A stretch of DNA of 5,548 bases from Candidatus Hydrogenedentota bacterium (GTDB lineage: Bacteria; Hydrogenedentota; Hydrogenedentia; Hydrogenedentales; SCBR16-9). Location of the stretch: positions 1-5,548 of the forward strand of contig SKJD01000332.1 in assembly GCA_007116095.1 (NCBI GenBank), given 5' to 3'. The translations under genes and the position numbers were made by a program. Below, piece after piece: positions 1 through 3,789 of this stretch. Numbering within the stretch: the stretch's first letter is position 1; each line of letters begins with the position of its first letter. Under the pieces are notes generated by a model that saw only the letters and a program-made list of their open reading frames with translations, made no database searches and was not told the origin of the DNA.

Positions 1-1082
1 AAGAAATTGACCTGCAAAAGGTGGATGAGCAATCCCAGCGGCTGGTGAAAGGCCTGATGGGGGTTTCCCTGGTCGTCGTCGCCTGGTTTATCTGGTCCGA
101 TCAGCTCAACGCCATCAATATCCTGGACCGCGTCACGCTCTGGCCCTCCTCAGGCGTCACCACCGAGACCATTACGACGCCGGACGGTTCCGAGGTGCAG
201 ACCATCACCGAGTTCGCCCGGGACGTCACCCTGGCCAACCTTTTCATGGCCTTCCTGATCGGTTTCTTCACCTTCCTGGCCACGCGCAACCTGCCCGGGC
301 TGCTGGAGATTTCCCTGCTACAGCGTATGCAACTGGGCTCGGGCGAGCGCTACGCCATCACCACGATTGCCCGCTATATCATCACCGCCGTGGGGGTGGT
401 GATGGTCTTCAACGCCGTGAACATTGGCTGGAGCAACGTGCAATGGCTGGTTGCGGCCTTGAGTGTCGGTTTGGGCTTTGGCTTGCAGGAGATATTCGCC
501 AACTTCGTGTCGGGCATCATCCTGCTCTTTGAACGACCGATCCGCGTCGGGGACGTCGTCACCATCGGCAACACCTCCGGCACCGTCAGCAAAATCCGGA
601 TTCGCGCCACCACAATCACCGACTTCGACCGCAAGGAGCTTATTGTGCCGAACCGGGAATTCGTCACCGGCCAGCTCATCAACTGGACCCTGTCGGATGC
701 CACCCTGCGGGTCGTCATTCCGATTGGTATTGCCTACGGTTCCGACACCGAGAAGGCGATCCAGTTGTTGAAACAAGCTGCCGACCAGCATCCGCTGGTC
801 CTGGAAGATCCCGGCCCGAACGTTTTCTTCGTGGGCTTCGGGGGCAGTAGCCTTGATTTAGAGCTGCGCTGTTTCAGTCCCAGCATCGATCACTTGTTGA
901 AGATTCGCCATGATCTGCACTTGGAGATTGACAAGCTCTTCCGTGCAAACAACATCGAGATTGCATTCCCGCAGCAGGATATCCATGTCCGCGGGCTGGA
1001 AGAGCAACTCAAAGTGCTGGCCGAAAACAAGGCCCGCCAGGTCCGGGTCGAAGACAGCGGCAACGCCACCACGGAAAGTTAA
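1..1082 (+). CDS. Mechanosensitive ion channel, MscK/MscM-like (MscS superfamily), C-terminal part; 5' end outside window
   Basis: This is the C-terminal part of a large inner-membrane channel that opens under membrane tension and releases solutes on osmotic downshock. The frame is open from base 3 (EIDLQKVDEQ...), so the GTG at 21 is probably an internal valine codon and the real start lies upstream. Counting from that codon, hydrophobic segments lie near residues 11-27 and 71-87, with another near 113-132. The pore helix is at about 139-160 (NVQWLVAALSVGLGFGLQEI, Gly/Ala-rich) and runs into FVSGIILLFERPIRVGD. A beta domain follows at about 174-225, with GNTSGTVSKIRIRATTITDFD and the IVPNREFVTGQLINW motif. 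The alpha/beta C-terminal domain spans about 226-325, followed by a short polar tail. The LGSGERYAITT segment before the pore helix, and the several helices, fit MscK/MscM rather than minimal MscS. The two cannot be told apart without the N-terminus. The gene ends at TAA, 29 bases before a hairpin. Confidence 0.95.
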   Translation, partial: EIDLQKVDEQSQRLVKGLMGVSLVVVAWFIWSDQLNAINILDRVTLWPSSGVTTETITTPDGSEVQTITEFARDVTLANLFMAFLIGFFTFLATRNLPGLLEISLLQRMQLGSGERYAITTIARYIITAVGVVMVFNAVNIGWSNVQWLVAALSVGLGFGLQEIFANFVSGIILLFERPIRVGDVVTIGNTSGTVSKIRIRATTITDFDRKELIVPNREFVTGQLINWTLSDATLRVVIPIGIAYGSDTEKAIQLLKQAADQHPLVLEDPGPNVFFVGFGGSSLDLELRCFSPSIDHLLKIRHDLHLEIDKLFRANNIEIAFPQQDIHVRGLEEQLKVLAENKARQVRVEDSGNATTES

Positions 1083-1110
1083 GTGGCTGCCAGGGTATGG
1101 TTGTAGAAAT

Positions 1111-1145
1111 CGGGGGCGTCGGGTCAAGTCCACCCGTCGCCCCCG
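1111..1145. terminator. Hairpin terminator shared by two convergent genes
   Basis: The arms are CGGGGGCG (1111-1118) and CGCCCCCG (1138-1145). A T-T mismatch follows, then a second stem CGGGT/ACCCG around a 7-base loop, giving 13 G/C-rich pairs in all. It lies in the 82-base gap between the channel gene (ends 1082, plus) and the secreted-protein gene (ends 1165, minus), so it can serve both strands. The T-tracts are weak (TTATG after it on plus, ATTTCT after it on minus), so efficient intrinsic termination is inferred, mainly from placement and stem strength. Confidence 0.65.
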
Positions 1146-1164
1146 TTATGCTGTGGCGCTATGG

Positions 1165-1863
1165 CTACCACAAGTGCCCGTATCGGATGGCGAAGTCACT
1201 GAAACGCATCCAGTGATCGGCGTCTTCCGGGCCATGGTAGGTTACCAGCGCAATATGGTTCATGTAGCCGTCGGAAAAATCCTGTTCAACGACTACTTTC
1301 CAGGTGGTTGCGTCTTCCGCCTCCTCTGCATCTTCGGCGTCGGTATCCAGTTCACGATACCAGGTGCGCACCCGACCGATATCCACATTGATCTCCATGC
1401 GCAGGCGCACCTGCATCGCTTCCGTCGGGTGATGGCCCGGAATGATGAAACACTCTTCATCTATCTGTTCAAGCACCAGCTTGAAGACCGGTGCGTCATC
1501 GGCGTACCACGCCAGCCCGGCCTGTTCGTATTGTTCCGTGGGCGGGCTGGTGAAGGCGACAGTGACCTCGAAGGCCAGGAGGCGTTCATGAATCTCGGGA
1601 ACGTGACGACGCAGCACGTTGCGCGCTGTGTCTTCGAGTCCCGGCCGCGCGGATATCTCCAAAGCGCCGTCCGTCAGACGCCAATCCTCGGGGTCCTCCC
1701 GCAGCCATTCCCAACCGGCATCAAGGGCATCTTCAAAGTCCTCGGCAAATAAGATCGGCGTTTCCGGCAGTTCTTCAGCATGGACGATCAACGCCATCCC
1801 GAAACTTGCCAGAAACAGCACCGGTATCACCATGGTCATGATCCGTCCTGTAGCTTCATGCAT
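1165..1863 (-). CDS. Small secreted protein, DUF1349/concanavalin-like beta-sandwich appearance
   Basis: This encodes a predicted exported protein of 232 residues. The N-terminus is a Sec signal peptide: basic start, hydrophobic run MVIPVLFLASFGMALIV, and probable cleavage after VHA at residue 29. The mature part has a pattern I associate with DUF1349 and related concanavalin A-like domains: AEDFED...GWEWL near residue 40-54, WRLTDGALEISARPG at 61-75, YEQAGLAWYADDAPVFKLVLE at 112-132, and a closing FSDFAI. Such domains often bind or sit next to carbohydrate-active modules, but no catalytic residues can be named here, so sugar binding is only a possibility. An acidic insert, DTDAEDAEEAEDA, lies at 173-185. 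The start is chosen from AGGAGG at 1871-1876: it is 7 bases from the ATG at 1863 but only 1 base from the upstream in-frame ATG at 1869. The gene stands alone and converges on the channel gene. Confidence 0.8.
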   Translation of the reverse strand: MHEATGRIMTMVIPVLFLASFGMALIVHAEELPETPILFAEDFEDALDAGWEWLREDPEDWRLTDGALEISARPGLEDTARNVLRRHVPEIHERLLAFEVTVAFTSPPTEQYEQAGLAWYADDAPVFKLVLEQIDEECFIIPGHHPTEAMQVRLRMEINVDIGRVRTWYRELDTDAEDAEEAEDATTWKVVVEQDFSDGYMNHIALVTYHGPEDADHWMRFSDFAIRYGHLW

Positions 1864-1870
1864 TGTCATT

Positions 1871-1876
1871 CCTCCT
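1871..1876 (-). promoter_or_regulatory. Shine-Dalgarno AGGAGG that decides the start at 1863
   Basis: On the minus strand the sequence reads CTACAGGAGGAATGACAATG. The first ATG (1869) is too close to the ribosome binding site, with one base between. The second ATG (1863) has a normal 7-base gap. Both starts keep the signal peptide. Confidence 0.7.
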
Positions 1877-1942
1877 GTAGTTGCGTTTGGGGCTCAGTTG
1901 CATTCGCTTATGTATTGCCGCATCCAAACTGCTGTAGGAATG

Positions 1943-1948
1943 ATAATA
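1943..1948 (-). promoter_or_regulatory. Weak candidate -10 box for the secreted DUF1349-like gene
   Basis: On the minus strand this reads TATTAT (5 of 6 matches to TATAAT), about 80 bases upstream of the start at 1863. No good -35 box lies 16-18 bases further upstream. A small inverted repeat GTGCA-CCCAAT-TGCAC (1957-1972) covers that place and could be an operator. All of this is inference from short matches. Confidence 0.25.
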
Positions 1949-2036
1949 CCGCGTAAGTGCACCCAATTGCACCGGCGGCGATATTTGTTTTGGGTGTAGT
2001 TCTGATATTGTCGCTTAAGTCGATTCATTACGAAGC

Positions 2037-2061
2037 GTAGGGGCGAACCTTGTGTTCGCCC
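2037..2061. repeat. GTAGGGGCG-type hairpin repeat, copy 1
   Basis: The repeat begins GTAGGGGCGAACC. Its arms GGGCGAAC (2041-2048) and GTTCGCCC (2054-2061) pair perfectly over 8 bases around the loop CTTGT. A second copy starts at 2122. Confidence 0.8.
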
Positions 2062-2062
2062 T

Positions 2063-2086
2063 CGTGGGTGGGGTTTCCCACCCACG
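2063..2086. repeat. 10-base perfect inverted repeat
   Basis: CGTGGGTGGG (2063-2072) and CCCACCCACG (2077-2086) are exact reverse complements around the 4-base loop GTTT. It directly follows the first GTAGGGGCG-type hairpin and shares its last base with the next palindrome. Confidence 0.8.
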
Positions 2087-2107
2087 TCATGCCTGCGAAG
2101 GTATGAC
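2086..2107. repeat. GTCAT...TGCGAAGG-type palindrome, copy 1
   Basis: GTCATGCC (2086-2093) pairs with GGTATGAC (2100-2107) over 8 positions, one of them a G-T pair, around TGCGAA. The core CCTGCGAAGG recurs in the copy at 2171. Confidence 0.7.
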
Positions 2108-2121
2108 GGACGGGGGGCGTT

Positions 2122-2147
2122 GTAGGGGCGTCCCCTTGTGGGTGCCC
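2122..2147. repeat. GTAGGGGCG-type hairpin repeat, copy 2
   Basis: The repeat begins GTAGGGGCGTCCCC. The stem is GGGCGTCC (2126-2133) against GGGTGCCC (2140-2147), 8 pairs including two G-T pairs, around CCTTGT. The outer part and the loop match copy 1, while the inner arm bases changed on both sides in a way that keeps pairing. Confidence 0.75.
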
Positions 2148-2170
2148 AGGGCAGGAAACCAGCCCCTCCC

Positions 2171-2193
2171 GTCATTCCTGCGAAGGCAGGAAT
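2171..2193. repeat. GTCATTCCTGCGAAGG-type palindrome, copy 2
   Basis: ATTCCTGC (2174-2181) and GCAGGAAT (2186-2193) pair perfectly around GAAG. It shares the leading GTCAT and the CCTGCGAAGG core with the palindrome at 2086-2107. The GTAGGGGCG-type and GTCAT-type repeats alternate, so the pair may be one composite unit duplicated about 85 bases apart. Confidence 0.75.
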
Positions 2194-2211
2194 ACAGAGA
2201 AACATGTAAAC

Positions 2212-2235
2212 AGAATAGCAACATAGAATAGCAAC
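2212..2235. repeat. Short tandem repeat, AGAATAGCAAC twice
   Basis: AGAATAGCAAC occurs at 2212-2222 and again at 2225-2235 with AT between, a period of 13 bases. It lies between the REP-like repeats and the following hairpins. No function is apparent. Confidence 0.8.
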
Positions 2236-2254
2236 CAAGGTCATGCAACCGCCC

Positions 2255-2269
2255 GACCGCAGAGCGGTC
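2255..2269. repeat. Hairpin GACCGC-AGA-GCGGTC
   Basis: A perfect 6-base stem with a 3-base loop. An outer pair, GCCCGA (2251-2256) and TCGGGC (2283-2288), can form an alternative, longer-range stem around the same place. Confidence 0.6.
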
Positions 2270-2310
2270 ACGGATGATTAGATCGGGCATAGCCATCACT
2301 TCCACCAAAT

Positions 2311-2354
2311 GCTCCTCGAAGGGGCGCCAGCAGTTTAGGCAACGCTTTCAGCGT
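2311..2354. repeat. Two small triloop hairpins
   Basis: The first is GCTCCT-CGA-AGGGGC (2311-2325, one T-G pair). The second is ACGCT-TTC-AGCGT (2342-2354, perfect). The second has the same stem length and loop as the hairpin at 2434-2446, although the arm sequences differ. Confidence 0.6.
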
Positions 2355-2377
2355 AGCGGAGGTGGTGGTGTCGCTTA

Positions 2378-2419
2378 CCCAGGGTAGGCCTTGCCCTTGC
2401 GGCCAAGTCCAACCCTGGG
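2378..2419. repeat. CCCAGGGT...ACCCTGGG imperfect inverted repeat
   Basis: The outer arms CCCAGGGT (2378-2385) and ACCCTGGG (2412-2419) are exact reverse complements. Inside, GGCC at 2387-2390 can pair with GGCC at 2401-2404, or CTTG (2396-2399) with CAAG (2404-2407). It sits between two TTC-loop hairpins, and I recall similar CCCAGGGTAGGCC modules as dispersed repeats in planctomycete-like genomes. Confidence 0.65.
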
Positions 2420-2433
2420 CTGTATTTAGAACA

Positions 2434-2446
2434 GCTCCTTCGGAGC
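2434..2446. repeat. Hairpin GCTCC-TTC-GGAGC
   Basis: A perfect 5-base stem with a TTC loop (GAA on the other strand). It matches in form the ACGCT-TTC-AGCGT hairpin at 2342-2354. Confidence 0.6.
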
Positions 2447-2461
2447 ATTAATATCCGGTAA

Positions 2462-2497
2462 CTTTGCGTCTTCGGGCTTAGGCACGAAGACGCAAAG
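2462..2497. repeat. 13-base perfect inverted repeat upstream of the prepilin-like gene promoter
   Basis: CTTTGCGTCTTCG (2462-2474) and CGAAGACGCAAAG (2485-2497) are exact reverse complements around a 10-base loop. It ends 18 bases before the -35 box of the promoter at 2516-2544. It resembles a repeat type I recall as common between genes in many bacteria. No plus-strand gene ends just upstream, so a terminator role has no obvious client. Confidence 0.75.
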
Positions 2498-2515
2498 AAC
2501 TGCACCCCAAAAGAT

Positions 2516-2544
2516 TTGCAATCAAACTAAAAGTTATGTATGAT
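2516..2544 (+). promoter_or_regulatory. Sigma70-type promoter for the prepilin-like gene
   Basis: TTGCAA (2516-2521, 4 of 6 matches to TTGACA) is followed by exactly 17 bases and TATGAT (2539-2544, 5 of 6 matches to TATAAT), in a locally AT-rich stretch that contrasts with the GC-rich surroundings. Transcription would start near 2551. This leaves a leader of about 69 bases before the preferred start codon at 2620. Confidence 0.6.
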
Positions 2545-2605
2545 TAACACAAGTTCATTAAGATTTCCGTCGTGGAGATCCGGGGACGTAGTAACAACCA
2601 AATGC

Positions 2606-2610
2606 GGAGA
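2606..2610 (+). promoter_or_regulatory. Ribosome binding site supporting the start at 2620
   Basis: GGAGA lies 9 bases before the ATG at 2620. The other in-frame starts are poorer: GTG at 2572 has no purine-rich site before it, and ATG at 2602 has only GGGGA about 15 bases away. Confidence 0.6.
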
Positions 2611-2619
2611 ATCAGTTTC

Positions 2620-3624
2620 ATGGATAGGCTGTACCAGTTTCCGGCTGAGCCCGGCGTCGTTTCTCATGCCCGGAAGGGCTTCACTTTGATTGAATTGCTG
2701 GTGGTCATCGCGATCATCGGCATCCTTGCGGCCATTCTGTTGCCGGCCCTGGCGCGGGCCCGGGAGGCCGCCCGCCGCGCTTCCTGCGCCAACAACCTCA
2801 AGCAGATGGGCCTGGTGTTGAAGATGTACGCCTCGGAGAGTCCCGGGTCGCTGTATCCACCGATGAAGACCCGCGCCTGTAACGGGAGCATTCATCCCAT
2901 GGAGCAAATCTTCGATGTCGCCGCCGTGTATCCGGATTACCTCAATGACTTCGCCATCCTGATATGCCCCAGCGCGATGGGCGCGGGGGACCCGGTGAAG
3001 CGTTGGGACGAGGGCGACACCACAAGTCCCTGGTGGCATGCCTGGGAAGGCAGCGGCGACGGAATCGTGGAGGCGTGTGAGGTGGGGGATTACCCCTATA
3101 CCTACACGGGATACCTCATCAGCGATGACCTGGTGGACAGCCCGGAAAAGGTGGATACGCTCTTTGCCAATCTCATGCACCCCGAGGCGGGTTTGGGCGT
3201 GCAAATTTATCAGGACCCGACCGTGGTCCAGCAGGATTGGCAGGTCCTGGTTCCGGGTAGCGGCGTCGCCGGCGGCAACCGGATTCCGCGTCTGCGGGAA
3301 GGCGTCGAGCGTTTTCTGATCACGGATATCAACAACCCCGGCGCCGGGGCCTTGGCCCAATCGGCGATCGCCGTGGTTTGGGACATCGTCTGCGACAACC
3401 CGACCCACTTCAACCACGTACCCGGCGGCTCGAATGTACTTTTCCTCGACGGGCATGTGCGCTTCCTGCGCTGGCCCACGGGCAACAGCGGCCCCGGCGG
3501 CACGTGGGTTTTTCCGGAGGAAGACCTGGCCTTCCCGGTCGGGGGCAACTTCCCGATGAATGCCGGCGGCTTTGTCTTCCATGAGGCCGGCCATATTTTT
3601 GCCGAGGCCGTCCACGGCGAATAG
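2620..3624 (+). CDS. Prepilin-type N-terminal cleavage/methylation protein with DUF1559-like domain and DG-H C-terminal signature
   Basis: This is a predicted pseudopilin-like surface or secreted protein of 334 residues. It has a 20-residue leader ending RKG, then [20 protein letters not shown], so prepilin peptidase should cut between Gly20 and Phe21. Glu25 is the conserved +5 residue. The hydrophobic helix runs to about residue 42, then [20 protein letters not shown] and LKMYASES, typical of the DUF1559-like group in Planctomycetota, Lentisphaerota and Hydrogenedentes. The globular part has ICPSAMG near 115-121 and [19 protein letters not shown] at 265-283. There the spacing from His266 to Asp277-Gly278 is ten residues, not the nine of the classical H-X9-DG tag. 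Cysteines are at 56, 87, 116, 153 and 258. Proteins of this type are numerous per genome and usually far from secretion genes, as here. Their substrate or partner is not known. The gene has its own promoter and terminator. In-frame starts at 2572 and 2602 would only lengthen the leader. Confidence 0.9.
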   Translation: MDRLYQFPAEPGVVSHARKGFTLIELLVVIAIIGILAAILLPALARAREAARRASCANNLKQMGLVLKMYASESPGSLYPPMKTRACNGSIHPMEQIFDVAAVYPDYLNDFAILICPSAMGAGDPVKRWDEGDTTSPWWHAWEGSGDGIVEACEVGDYPYTYTGYLISDDLVDSPEKVDTLFANLMHPEAGLGVQIYQDPTVVQQDWQVLVPGSGVAGGNRIPRLREGVERFLITDINNPGAGALAQSAIAVVWDIVCDNPTHFNHVPGGSNVLFLDGHVRFLRWPTGNSGPGGTWVFPEEDLAFPVGGNFPMNAGGFVFHEAGHIFAEAVHGE

Positions 3625-3648
3625 TCCCTGAACACCCATCCTGTCTCT

Positions 3649-3696
3649 CCGGCCTCGACCCATGACCGTAAACGGCGAACGGGTCGGGGTCGGTTT
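3649..3696 (+). terminator. Hairpin terminator after the prepilin-like gene
   Basis: CCGGCCTCGACCC (3649-3661) pairs with GGGTCGGGGTCGG (3681-3693) at all 13 positions, two of them G-U, and a short inner stem CCG/CGG lies in the 19-base loop. TTT follows directly. It begins 25 bases after the stop codon at 3624, so the next gene probably has its own promoter. Confidence 0.7.
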
Positions 3697-3744
3697 GCAT
3701 GCCGGAAAGCAATTGCGCCATGCTAAGGGATATTTCCCATGAAG

Positions 3745-3763
3745 GTATGTTTGGGTAACATGC
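3745..3763 (+). promoter_or_regulatory. Small inverted repeat in the leader of the secreted-protein gene
   Basis: GTATGTT (3745-3751) pairs with AACATGC (3757-3763) with one T-G pair around TGGGT, ending 14 bases before the ribosome binding site. An alternative pairing is GTTTG/CAAAC. GGGA-TATT-TCCC (3727-3738) lies just upstream. Either could be an operator or leader hairpin. I see no convincing -35/-10 pair between 3697 and 3777, so the promoter of this gene is not located. Confidence 0.25.
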
Positions 3764-3777
3764 AAACGCGCAAATAG

Positions 3778-3783
3778 AAGGAG
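3778..3783 (+). promoter_or_regulatory. Ribosome binding site AAGGAG for the start at 3790
   Basis: AAGGAG is followed by six bases and then ATG at 3790, a standard arrangement. It fixes the start just ahead of a clean signal peptide. Confidence 0.8.
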
Positions 3784-3789
3784 ATCGGG

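Larger units (their letters stand above)
2037..2497. repeat. Mosaic of REP-like palindromic repeats filling the intergenic region
   Basis: The 750-base gap between the start at 1863 (minus) and the start at 2620 (plus) contains no believable gene. From 2037 to 2497 it holds about ten short inverted repeats, one after another: 2041-2061, 2063-2086, 2086-2107, 2126-2147, 2174-2193, 2255-2269, 2311-2325, 2342-2354, 2378-2419, 2434-2446 and 2462-2497. Several resemble repeats I recall as dispersed between genes in many environmental bacterial genomes (the GTAGGGGCGAACC type, the GTCATTCCTGCGAAGGCAGG type and the CTTTGCGTCTTCG type). No transposase gene is present, so if they move they depend on proteins supplied elsewhere. 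The short open frames crossing this region are made of repeat sequence and have no ribosome binding site. Confidence 0.8.

Noticed and set aside
21..23. GTG at 21 as the true start of the channel gene
   Set aside because: The frame is open upstream to the window edge with channel-like sequence, no ribosome binding site precedes it, and MscK/MscM-type channels are much longer at the N-terminus.
910..1752. A 280-codon open frame on the plus strand
   Set aside because: It overlaps the end of the channel gene in another frame, crosses the convergent terminator and continues antisense to the minus-strand secreted protein. It has no domain pattern or ribosome binding site.
1894..2308. Two overlapping minus-strand frames of 125 and 73 codons in the intergenic region
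   Set aside because: They consist mostly of translated palindromic repeats, overlap one another, and show no ribosome binding site or recognisable fold.
2037..2497. CRISPR array
   Set aside because: The repeats are of several types, differ in length and sequence, and lack regular spacers. No cas gene is present.
2037..2497. Complete insertion sequence
   Set aside because: No transposase frame, no terminal inverted repeats bounding the region, and no clear target duplication were found.
3697..3777. Promoter for the secreted-protein gene
   Set aside because: TTGCGC (3713) and TATGTT (3746) are only partial matches with wrong spacing. I could not assemble a convincing -35/-10 pair.
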